Shown one piece after another: positions 40,903 to 48,768 of a stretch of DNA of 64,000 bases (position 1 is the first letter of the stretch; each line of letters begins with the position of its first letter). Below the pieces are notes generated by a model. The model did no database searches. It saw only the letters and a program-made list of their open reading frames with translations, and had not been told where the DNA came from. Where the stretch lies: assembly GCA_050246475.1 (NCBI GenBank), contig JBFWVZ010000001.1:739709-803708 (forward strand), given 5' to 3'. Both the position numbers and the translations under genes were made by a program. The DNA comes from CADEEL01 sp050246475 (lineage in GTDB: Bacteria; Pseudomonadota; Alphaproteobacteria; Caulobacterales; Aquidulcibacteraceae).

Positions 40903-41941
40903 CGTCGTCATCGCGGCGCTTCTCTTCCTTGCTTTGGCTTCCTGCGCGAGTGCGCAACCGGCGCAAGCGCCTGCGCCGCGTTGGTCGATCGCGCTTCATG
41001 GCGGCGCGGGCGTGATCGAGCGCGCCAATCTCGATCCGCAAACAGAAGCCGCTTATCGCGCCGCGCTGCAAGAAGCGTTGGAGATCGGCGGCGCCATTCT
41101 GGAGGAGGGCGGCAGCGCGCTCGACGCCGTCGAGGCCGCCATCCACCGCATGGAGGACGATCCGCTCTTCAATGCGGGGCGCGGCGCGGTCTTCACCGCC
41201 GATGGCGTCAACGAATTGGACGCCTCGATCATGGACGGGCGCTCACGAAGCGCCGGGGCCGTTGCGCGTGTGACGCGCACGCGCCATCCGATTTCGCTGG
41301 CGCGCGCGGTGATGGAGCATTCGCCGCACGTGATGCTCTCGGGCGAAGGCGCGGACGCTTTCGCGCGCGAGCGCGGGCTGGAGCAAGTCAGCCCGAGCTA
41401 TTTCTTCACCGAGCGCCGCTGGCGCCAGATGGAGGCGGTGCTGCGCAGCCGCAATGAGCCCATCCCGCCGCGCCCGGAAGGCGCGCCGCGTGAGGAAGGC
41501 GCGCTGCTGCTTGACGATCATCAATTCGGCACAGTCGGCGTCGTGGCGCGCGATGCGCAGGGCAATGTCGCGGCCGGCACGTCGACGGGCGGCACGACGG
41601 CGAAACGCTGGGGCCGCATCGGGGATTCACCGATCATCGGCGCGGGCACGTACGCGCAGAACGGAGTCTGCGCGGTCTCCGCGACGGGCACGGGCGAATA
41701 CTTCATCCGCCTCTCCGTCGCGCGCACGATCTGCGCGCTCATGGAGTTGCGCGGGCTATCGGCGCAAGCGGCGGCGGATCAAGTCATCCAGCGCGATCTG
41801 ACGGCGATTGAAGGCGATGGCGGCGTCATCGTCATCGACGGCCAAGGCCGCGCGGCGTGGAGCATGAACACATCGGGCATGTATCGCGCCCGGCTTGAAG
41901 CGGGCGGCGCGCCCATCGTGCAAATTTTCGCGGACGAGTGA
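40844..41941 (+). CDS. iaaA: Isoaspartyl peptidase / type 2 asparaginase (Ntn hydrolase), exported
   Basis: A 365-residue protein. SIALHGGAGVI opens the enzyme domain, VEAAIHRMEDDPLFNAGRGAVF is conserved, and the autocleavage site is G229-Thr230 in HQFGTVGVVARD, Thr230 becoming the N-terminal nucleophile. GGTTAKRWGRIGDSPIIGAGTYA follows. A signal peptide (VVIAALLFLALASCASAQ) sends it to the periplasm. Residues ~6-20 (PRPLTPSPSRGGG) come from a hairpin repeat. The start is uncertain by a few codons; an upstream in-frame start at 40817 is possible. Confidence 0.9.
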   Translation: MFGNLISPRPLTPSPSRGGGVVIAALLFLALASCASAQPAQAPAPRWSIALHGGAGVIERANLDPQTEAAYRAALQEALEIGGAILEEGGSALDAVEAAIHRMEDDPLFNAGRGAVFTADGVNELDASIMDGRSRSAGAVARVTRTRHPISLARAVMEHSPHVMLSGEGADAFARERGLEQVSPSYFFTERRWRQMEAVLRSRNEPIPPRPEGAPREEGALLLDDHQFGTVGVVARDAQGNVAAGTSTGGTTAKRWGRIGDSPIIGAGTYAQNGVCAVSATGTGEYFIRLSVARTICALMELRGLSAQAAADQVIQRDLTAIEGDGGVIVIDGQGRAAWSMNTSGMYRARLEAGGAPIVQIFADE

Positions 41942-41952
41942 GGAGAGGCGCC

Positions 41953-42522
41953 ATGCCCATCACCAACGGCATTCATCACGTCGCTTATCGCTGCAAGGAC
42001 GCGAAGGAGACGGTCGAGTTTTATCGCGACGTGTTCGATATGGATTATACGACCGCGTTTGCCGAGGATTACGTGCCTTCGACGGGCGAATACGATCCCT
42101 ACATGCACATCTTCCTCGATGCGGGGAATGGCAACGTGCTCGCCTTCTTCGAATTGCCGAACCAGAAGGACATGGGCCGCGACGAGAACACGCCCAAATG
42201 GGTGCAGCACATCGCGTTCAAGGTGGAGAGCCTCGATGCGCTCTTAGCCGCGAAGGCGCGCGCGGAAGCCAAGGGCCTCGATGTGCTGGGGCCGACCGAT
42301 CACGGCATCTTCAAATCGATCTACTTCTTCGATCCCAACGGCCATCGTTTGGAACTTACCGCCGACACCGGCACCGCGGACGAACTGGCGGAGCTGAAGC
42401 GCGTGGCGCCGATGATGCTCGATGAATGGAGCCGCACCAAGAAAGCGCCCCAGCACGCCGCTTGGCTGCACGAGAAAGCGCGCAAGGCGCACGAAGAAGC
42501 GAAGGCGCGTTTGGGGGAATGA
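41953..42522 (+). CDS. VOC/glyoxalase-family metalloprotein
   Basis: A 189-residue protein. Two VOC half-modules are visible with likely ligands His9 (GIHHVAY), Glu67 (FFELPN), His86 (VQHIAFKV) and Glu134 (HRLELT), the four-ligand set of glyoxalase I-type and some dioxygenase-type members. A ~50-residue charged helical tail follows. It lies inside the homogentisate cluster. AGGAGAGGCGCC precedes the ATG. Its stop overlaps the next gene. Confidence 0.85.
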   Translation: MPITNGIHHVAYRCKDAKETVEFYRDVFDMDYTTAFAEDYVPSTGEYDPYMHIFLDAGNGNVLAFFELPNQKDMGRDENTPKWVQHIAFKVESLDALLAAKARAEAKGLDVLGPTDHGIFKSIYFFDPNGHRLELTADTGTADELAELKRVAPMMLDEWSRTKKAPQHAAWLHEKARKAHEEAKARLGE

Positions 42523-42836
42523 AGCAGGCGCCGCCTTCCGACACGCGCGTCACGCTGCGCCTCGCGCTCGATCCCTATCATTGGCGCGCCAACGATCGCG
42601 GGACGTGGGCGACCGATCTGGCAGCCATCGCGGATTCCGCGGCGCCGAATTTCCTGCGCGTCGAAGGCTACGACATCGGCGATGTCGTCATCACAATGCG
42701 CCTCTGGTCCCCCGAGCCGGCGAAGAGCCTAAAGAAGGTGCTGCGCGATCACGAAGCGATCCGCCGTCTGCGCACGCGCCTCGCCGATCTCGGCGCACGC
42801 CCGGACTTTGAGATCGAAGAGGATGAAGCGGCATGA
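42519..42836 (+). CDS. Conserved protein of unknown function
   Basis: A 105-residue protein whose ATG overlaps the VOC gene stop (ATGA). SDTRVTLRLALDPYHWRANDRGTWATDL, then VVITMRLWSPEP, and an acidic end. I do not recognise the family. Strict overlap suggests it works with the VOC protein. Confidence 0.55.
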   Translation: MKQAPPSDTRVTLRLALDPYHWRANDRGTWATDLAAIADSAAPNFLRVEGYDIGDVVITMRLWSPEPAKSLKKVLRDHEAIRRLRTRLADLGARPDFEIEEDEAA

Positions 42837-42846
42837 GAAGAGCCTG

Positions 42847-43437
42847 ATGCCGCTTGTCGATCCTTTGCCCGGCGATGCGGATACCGAAGTCGCCGAACTC
42901 GCACGCTTCTTCAACGAGACATTGGGCTTTCCGCCCAACTCGGTGCTCACCATGCAGCGCCGCCCCGAGATCGCGAAAGCGTTCATCAATCTCAACAAGG
43001 CGGTGATGGCCAACGCCGGGCGCGTCACCTCCGAGCAGAAGCGGCTCATCGGGTATGTCGCGAGCCTGACGGCGGGGTGCCGCTATTGCCAGGCGCACAC
43101 GGCGCTTGCCGCCAAACGCTACGGCGCAAGCGATGCGCGCGTCGCGGAGGTTCTTCGCTACGAGACGAGCGATCTCTTCACGCCGGCGGAGAAGGCCGCG
43201 CTCGCTTTTGCGCAGGCCGCGTCTTCCGTGCCGAACGCGGTGGATTCAAAGATCGCCGCGGATTTGAAGGCGCATTGGCGCGAAGACGAGATTGTCGAAA
43301 TCCTCGGCGTCGTGGCGCTCTTCGGCTATCTCAATCGCTGGAACGATTCCATGGCGACGGCTCTCGAGCCCGGCGCGGAAGAAGCGGGCCAGGCGCATCT
43401 CGCGCGCGCCGGCTGGTCGAAGGGCAAGCATTCATGA
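42847..43437 (+). CDS. AhpD-like carboxymuconolactone decarboxylase family protein
   Basis: A 196-residue protein. The CMD/AhpD active-site motif is C78-R-Y-C81-Q-A-H84 in AGCRYCQAHTALAAKR, with a Glu-rich helix before it. Such proteins act as peroxidase adaptors or thiol-disulfide enzymes. It overlaps fahA by four bases, so it belongs to the same operon. An in-frame start at 42808 overlaps the previous gene and lacks a ribosome site. Confidence 0.85.
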   Translation: MPLVDPLPGDADTEVAELARFFNETLGFPPNSVLTMQRRPEIAKAFINLNKAVMANAGRVTSEQKRLIGYVASLTAGCRYCQAHTALAAKRYGASDARVAEVLRYETSDLFTPAEKAALAFAQAASSVPNAVDSKIAADLKAHWREDEIVEILGVVALFGYLNRWNDSMATALEPGAEEAGQAHLARAGWSKGKHS

Positions 43438-44441
43438 AGCTCGCATCCTTGAAGCACGGCCGCGATGGGCGCCTCGTCGTCGTGTCGGACGATCTGCATT
43501 TTTATACGGATGCCGGCCTCATCGCGCCGACGCTGCAAGCTGCGCTCGACGATTGGGGCCACGCCGCGCCGAAGCTGAAGGCGCTTGCGGAGAGCCTCTC
43601 GCACGACGGCGTGCCGAAGGAGCGCTTTCACGAGCGCGAATGCGCCTCGCCTTTGCCGCGCGCCTTTCAATGGGCGGACGGCTCGGCATACGTGAACCAC
43701 GTGGAGCTCGTGCGCAAAGCGCGCGGCGCCGAGATGCCCGCGAGTTTCTGGACCGATCCGCTGATGTATCAGGGCGGCTCGGATTCTTTCTTGGCGCCGC
43801 GCGATCCCATTCCGCTCGCCGATCCCGCGTGGGGTTGCGATTGCGAGGCGGAGGTCGCTGTTATCACCACGGATGTGCCGATGGGCGTTTCGCCCGAGGC
43901 GGCGCGCGGCCACATCGCGCTTATCATGCTCATCAACGATGTGAGCCTGCGCAATTTGATCCCAAACGAATTGGCCAAGGGCTTCGGCTTCTTTCAAGCC
44001 AAGCCTTCTTCCGCGTTCTCACCTATTGCGTTGACGCCGGATTCGCTCGGCGATGCGTGGGACGGCGCGAAGCTGCATCTGCCGCTCTTGACACGCATCA
44101 ACGGCAAGCCGTTCGGTTCGCCCAATGCCGGCGTGGATATGACGTTCGATTTCGGCCAGCTCATCGCGCATGCGGCGAAGACGCGTCCGCTTTGCGCAGG
44201 CTCGATCATCGGTTCGGGCACGGTGTCGAACCGCGATCCGGACGGCTCGCCGGGCAGGCCCGTGAGCGAAGGGGGCCTCGGCTATTCCTGCATCGCGGAA
44301 ATCCGCATGATCGAAACGATCCGCGACGGCGCGCCGAAAACGCCCTTCCTCACGCACGGCGACCGCGTCGAGATCGAGATGTGCGATGCGCAGGGCCGCT
44401 CGATCTTCGGGCGCATCGAGCAATCCGTCGCGGCGGTGTGA
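43434..44441 (+). CDS. fahA: Fumarylacetoacetate hydrolase
   Basis: A 335-residue protein. MKLASLKHGRDGRLVVVSDDL, ADGSAYVNHVELVRKARGAEMP, MYQGGSDSFLAPRDPI and CEAEVAVITTDVPMG (metal-binding Glu residues) are the bacterial FahA form. It splits fumarylacetoacetate into fumarate and acetoacetate, the last step of tyrosine breakdown. The cluster lacks the homogentisate dioxygenase that should feed it. Confidence 0.92.
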   Translation: MKLASLKHGRDGRLVVVSDDLHFYTDAGLIAPTLQAALDDWGHAAPKLKALAESLSHDGVPKERFHERECASPLPRAFQWADGSAYVNHVELVRKARGAEMPASFWTDPLMYQGGSDSFLAPRDPIPLADPAWGCDCEAEVAVITTDVPMGVSPEAARGHIALIMLINDVSLRNLIPNELAKGFGFFQAKPSSAFSPIALTPDSLGDAWDGAKLHLPLLTRINGKPFGSPNAGVDMTFDFGQLIAHAAKTRPLCAGSIIGSGTVSNRDPDGSPGRPVSEGGLGYSCIAEIRMIETIRDGAPKTPFLTHGDRVEIEMCDAQGRSIFGRIEQSVAAV

Positions 44442-44515
44442 CGCGCAGCGCCTCTTGCTTGCGCAAGCGTGGGGCGCTCTTCTATCGATTCCAAAATCTC
44501 TCTGGGAGCCGCATC

Positions 44516-46600
44516 ATGCGCCACGGGCTCAAGGCCTCCGTCTCGCTCATCGCCGTTTTCGCGCTCGGCGCGACGCTCACCACCGCCTCACGCGCGGACG
44601 AAGGCATGTGGACGTTCGACAACATTCCGGCGAATGCGATGCGCGAGGAATACGGCTTCGCACCGGATCAGGCGTGGCTTGATCGTGTGCGCGCCGCCTC
44701 GGTGCGGCTTGAGAGCGGCTGCTCGGGCGCGATTCTCTCGGCGCAAGGGCTGGTGCAGACAAATTCGCATTGCGTCTCCGAATGCGTCTCCAATCTGGCG
44801 ACGGCGGAGGAGAATCTTCTGGAGACGGGATTTCGCGCCGAACGGCGCAACGATGAGCGCCGCTGCGAAGGCATGGCGGTTCAGGTCGTCACCGAAATCC
44901 GCGACGTGACCGACGAAATCGACGCCGCGACAGCCGGCGCCGGGGCGCAAAGCTTCGCCTCCGCGCGCGACGCCGCGATCGCGCGGATCGAGAGCGAATG
45001 CCGCGCCGGCGTCGCGGATCGCCGCTGCCAGGTGATCACGCTCTATCAAGGCGGGCGCTACGCGCTGCACACCTATCAGCGTTATGACGATGTGCGCCTC
45101 GTGTTCGCGCCCGAGGATGCGGCCGCTTTCTTCGGCGGCGATCCCGACAATTTTAACTTCCCGCGCTATTGCTTCGATGTCGCCTATCTGCGGCTCTATC
45201 AAGACGGCCGGCCCGCGGCGACGCCGAACTTCCTGCGCTGGCGCTCGACGCCGCTGGCGGAAGGGGAGATGACGTTCGTCTCCGGCAATCCCGGCGGCAC
45301 GAGCCGGCAGCTCACATTGTCCGAGATGGCGTTTCAGCGGGATTCGTTCCTGCCGTGGCGCTTGGCTTATCTCGCGGAGCTGCGCGGGCGGCTGATCTCG
45401 TTTGGCGAGCGCGGCGACAATGAGCGGCGCATCTCGACCGATCTCCTGCTCAACGTGGAGAACGGCTACAAGGCGCTCAACGGGGAGCGTAATTCACTGG
45501 TCGAGCCGGGCGGATGGCGCACGGTGGAGCGTCGCGAAGCGGATTTGCGCCAGCGCATCTCACGCAATCGCGCCGTTCAGCGCGATGTCGGCAATGCATG
45601 GGATGAAGTCTCCGCGGCGATGGAGGCGTATCGCGGCTTCTATCTCGCGCATCAATTCGCGGAAGTGCGCGCAGGCGCGGGCTCCGAGCTCATCGGCTAT
45701 GCGCGCGACATCGTGCGCGGCGCGGCGGACCGTGAACTGCCGGACGGCGAACGCATGCCCGCCTACACCAGCGCGCGCCTGGGTTCGATCGAGGCCGAAC
45801 TTTTCGCCGCAACGCCGATCGAACAGGAGATCGAGGAGATTCTGATCTCCTTCTGGCTCTCTAAGATGCGCGAAGCGCTGACGGCGGACGATCCGTTCGT
45901 GCGCCGCGTGCTCGGGCGCGAGAGCCCGGAAGGCCTGGCGCATCGCCTGGTGACGCAAACGCGGCTTGCCGATCCGGCGGAGCGGCGCAGGCTTTGGGAA
46001 GGCGGGCAGGCCGCGGTCGCGGCGTCTGACGACCCGCTCATCGTCTTCGTGCGCGCGTGGGACGCGGATGCGCGCGCGCTGCGCGCCCGTTATCGCACGG
46101 AGGTGGAGGGCCCGGTCGCGCGTGCACATGAGCGACTTGCGCGCGCGCGCTTCCAGACGTTCGGCTCCAGCGTCTATCCGGATGCGACGTTCACGCTGCG
46201 CCTTTCTTATGGGCGCGTTGCTGGTTGGACGGAGCCTGGCGGGCGCGTCATCGCGCCGTTCACGCGCTTCTCGGGGCTCTTCGAGCGCGCGACGGGCGCG
46301 CCGCCTTATGCGCTGGCGCCTTCGTGGTCGGCGGCGCAAGGCCGGCTCGATCCCAACACGATCTTCAACTTCTCGACGACGCACGACATTGTCGGCGGCA
46401 ATTCCGGCAGCCCCGTGATCGATCGCGAGGGCCGCGTCGTAGGCGCGGCGTTCGACGGCAACATCCACTCGCTCGGCGGCGAATATTTCTACGACGGGCG
46501 CTTGAACCGCGCGATTGCGGTGGCCTCCACCGGCATCGAGGAGGCGCTCCTCGATGTGTACGGGATGGACGATCTCGTGCGGGAATTGCGCGGGCAGTAG
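44516..46600 (+). CDS. S46-family dipeptidyl peptidase (DPP7/DPP11 type)
   Basis: A 694-residue secreted protein with a signal peptide (LGATLTTASRAD). Triad: His85 in QTNSHCVSEC, an Asp in FDVAYLRLY (~220), and Ser630 in GGNSGSPV. AAFDGN after it places Gly at the position that is Arg in DPP11, which favours hydrophobic P1 residues as in DPP7; this is inference from family knowledge. It removes dipeptides from peptides in the periplasm. The open frame extends far upstream through fahA, but only this ATG has a leader and GGGAG upstream. Confidence 0.92.
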   Translation: MRHGLKASVSLIAVFALGATLTTASRADEGMWTFDNIPANAMREEYGFAPDQAWLDRVRAASVRLESGCSGAILSAQGLVQTNSHCVSECVSNLATAEENLLETGFRAERRNDERRCEGMAVQVVTEIRDVTDEIDAATAGAGAQSFASARDAAIARIESECRAGVADRRCQVITLYQGGRYALHTYQRYDDVRLVFAPEDAAAFFGGDPDNFNFPRYCFDVAYLRLYQDGRPAATPNFLRWRSTPLAEGEMTFVSGNPGGTSRQLTLSEMAFQRDSFLPWRLAYLAELRGRLISFGERGDNERRISTDLLLNVENGYKALNGERNSLVEPGGWRTVERREADLRQRISRNRAVQRDVGNAWDEVSAAMEAYRGFYLAHQFAEVRAGAGSELIGYARDIVRGAADRELPDGERMPAYTSARLGSIEAELFAATPIEQEIEEILISFWLSKMREALTADDPFVRRVLGRESPEGLAHRLVTQTRLADPAERRRLWEGGQAAVAASDDPLIVFVRAWDADARALRARYRTEVEGPVARAHERLARARFQTFGSSVYPDATFTLRLSYGRVAGWTEPGGRVIAPFTRFSGLFERATGAPPYALAPSWSAAQGRLDPNTIFNFSTTHDIVGGNSGSPVIDREGRVVGAAFDGNIHSLGGEYFYDGRLNRAIAVASTGIEEALLDVYGMDDLVRELRGQ

Positions 46601-46611
46601 GGCGCAGCCGA

Positions 46612-46645
46612 AATTCCTTCTCCCCCTCTCGGGGGAGAAGGAATT
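46612..46645. repeat. Perfect 15-bp-stem hairpin between two convergent peptidase genes
   Basis: AATTCCTTCTCCCCC pairs with GGGGGAGAAGGAATT across a TCTC loop (46612-46645). It lies between the S46 stop and the M13 stop, where it could end transcription from both sides, though there is no T-run. Confidence 0.7.
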
Positions 46646-46654
46646 CGCGTCACA

Positions 46655-48724
46655 TCACCAAATCTGCACGCGGTCCGCGGGCGCGAGATAGAGCGCGTCG
46701 GCCGGCTGCACGTCGAACGCGGCGTACCAGGCGTCCAAGTTCCGCACGACGCCGTTGATCCGATACTGCGCCGGCGCGTGCGGATCGGAGAGCACCTGGT
46801 TGCGCAGCCGCGCTTCGCGGATGAGCTGCTTCCACACCTGGCCCCAGCCGAGGAAAAAGCGCTGCGCGCCTGTCACGCCCTCAAGGACGGGCGGCGTCTC
46901 TCCGTTGAGCGAAATCATGTAGGCTTCGTGCGCCACCTGAAGCCCGCCGCAATCGCCGATGTTTTCTCCGAGCGTCAACCGCCCGTTCACGCGGATGCCC
47001 GGCAGCGGTTCGTACTGATCGTATTGCGCAACGAGGCGATCGCCCAAGGCGGTGAAGCGCCGGACGTCTTCTTCGTTCCACCAATCGCGCAGCACGCCTT
47101 GCGCATCGGAGCGCGCGCCCTGGTCGTCGAAGCCATGGCCCATTTCGTGGCCGATGACGCCGCCGATGCCTCCGTAATTGACGGCGGGATCGGCGTTCGG
47201 ATCGAAGAAGGGCGGTTGCAGGATCGCGGCCGGGAAGACGATCTCGTTGAAGACGGGATTGTAGTAGGCGTTCACCGTTTGCGGCGTCATGCCCCATTCG
47301 TCACGGTCGGTGCGCTGATTGACGCGCGCGAGATCGTAATTCCAGGCGTAGACGGCGGCGCGCTTGGAATTGCCGAAGGCGTCGTCGGCGCGCACTTCGT
47401 AGGCCGAATAATCGCGCCAGCGATCCGGATAGCCGATCTTCGGGCGGAAGGTGGCGAGCTTCTCGCGCGCAACGACTTTCGTCTCCGGCGACATCCAGGT
47501 GATCTGATCGATGCGCCTGCCGTAGGCGGTGCGGAGGTTCTCGACCAATTGCTGCATCTGCGCGCGCGACGCAGGCGGGAAATGGCGCGCGACATAGATT
47601 TCGCCGACGGCTTCGCCGAGCGCGCCGTCGATCGATTGCACCGCGCGCTTCCAGCGATCGCGCTGTTGCGGCTGACCGTTGAGCGTGCGGCCGTAGAAGG
47701 CGAAATTCTCATCGTCGATGGGCGTCGGCAGCACCGGCGCGTTGTTGTGCAGATAGTGATAGGTGAGATAGGCCCGCCACGTCTCCACCGGCGTCGCCAT
47801 GACGAGGTCGCAAAGCGGGCGGATCGCGGAGAGCTCCTGCACCACGAAATCGCGCACCTGCGGGCCAAGGCCGCTCGATTGGAAATAGGCCTCCCACGGA
47901 AATTGCGGCGCGAGCGCGAGCACCTCGGCGCGCGAGCGCTTATTGTAGGTGCGCGTGCGGTCGCGCCGGTCCGCGATCGGCCAATGGCGGCGCGCGATCT
48001 CGGTTTCAAGCGCGAGGATGGCTTGCGCCTTCTCCGCGGCGCCGGATTGATTGCCCAAGCCCAGCATGCGCGTGACGTGTTCGCGGTATTGCGTGCGCAG
48101 CGTTTGGAATTGCTCGTCGTCGCGCAGATAGTAATCGCGCTCAGGCAGGCCGATGCCGCCATGCGTGATCGCGTAGGTGTAGCGATTGGGATCGCCCTCA
48201 TCGAGTGTGAAGTAATAGCCGACAGGGAAGGTGACGGGCATGTCGGGGCGCCCAACAAGGGCGACGACATCTTGATGCGTGCGCAGCGCCGCGATTGCGT
48301 CGAGATCGCCCTGCGCCGGGGCGAGGCCGCGCGCGGTGATGCCGGCGACGTCGTTGTAGGAATTGTAATAGTCAGCGATCTTCTGCGCGTTGGAGCCTGG
48401 CGCGCCGCCCGCGGCGGACGTCTCTTCAAGGATCGCGCGAATATTGGTCTCCGCTTCGGCGTTCAGCATGTCGAACGCGCCCCAGCGTGTGCGGTCAGAC
48501 GGGATCTGGGTGTTTCTGATCCAGGTTCCATTGCAATAGGCCTGGAAATCGTTGCCGGGCCGCACGGAGAGATCGCGCGCGCTTAAGTCAACGCCGAAAG
48601 AGCCGAGCGCGGGGCGGCCCGTGACGGGGGCCGGCCCGCCCGCGCCGCCCGTGCGGGCCGCGCAACCGGCGGCGGCGAACGCGAAGAATGACGCGGTGAG
48701 CGTGCGCCGGGTCAATTGAGGCAT
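46655..48724 (-). CDS. M13-family zinc metallopeptidase (neprilysin/PepO type)
   Basis: A 689-residue lipoprotein or Tat-like exported protein (RRTLTASFFAFAAAGC). The zinc site is HEMGH (526-530) in GGVIGHEMGHGFDDQGA; the third ligand is Glu587 in GENIGDCGG, with Asp591. The N-terminal M13 domain (SVRPGNDFQAYCNGTW) is present. It cleaves oligopeptides outside the cytoplasm. It lies 44 bases after the RND gene in the same direction. Confidence 0.95.
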   Translation of the reverse strand: MPQLTRRTLTASFFAFAAAGCAARTGGAGGPAPVTGRPALGSFGVDLSARDLSVRPGNDFQAYCNGTWIRNTQIPSDRTRWGAFDMLNAEAETNIRAILEETSAAGGAPGSNAQKIADYYNSYNDVAGITARGLAPAQGDLDAIAALRTHQDVVALVGRPDMPVTFPVGYYFTLDEGDPNRYTYAITHGGIGLPERDYYLRDDEQFQTLRTQYREHVTRMLGLGNQSGAAEKAQAILALETEIARRHWPIADRRDRTRTYNKRSRAEVLALAPQFPWEAYFQSSGLGPQVRDFVVQELSAIRPLCDLVMATPVETWRAYLTYHYLHNNAPVLPTPIDDENFAFYGRTLNGQPQQRDRWKRAVQSIDGALGEAVGEIYVARHFPPASRAQMQQLVENLRTAYGRRIDQITWMSPETKVVAREKLATFRPKIGYPDRWRDYSAYEVRADDAFGNSKRAAVYAWNYDLARVNQRTDRDEWGMTPQTVNAYYNPVFNEIVFPAAILQPPFFDPNADPAVNYGGIGGVIGHEMGHGFDDQGARSDAQGVLRDWWNEEDVRRFTALGDRLVAQYDQYEPLPGIRVNGRLTLGENIGDCGGLQVAHEAYMISLNGETPPVLEGVTGAQRFFLGWGQVWKQLIREARLRNQVLSDPHAPAQYRINGVVRNLDAWYAAFDVQPADALYLAPADRVQIW

Positions 48725-48768
48725 GGGTTCACTCCGTCCGAAAACCGATCGCCCCTTTTCCCGCCGCG

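Noticed and set aside
43292..44515. The S46 peptidase frame extends ~400 codons upstream, which would make a 1102-residue protein.
   Set aside because: That stretch is the +1 frame of fahA and the AhpD-like gene, is Arg/Ala-rich, and the true leader and ribosome site are at 44516.
46778..48586. A 602-codon open frame opposite the M13 peptidase.
   Set aside because: Composition is that of an antisense shadow; no domain is visible and the M13 motifs are on the other strand.
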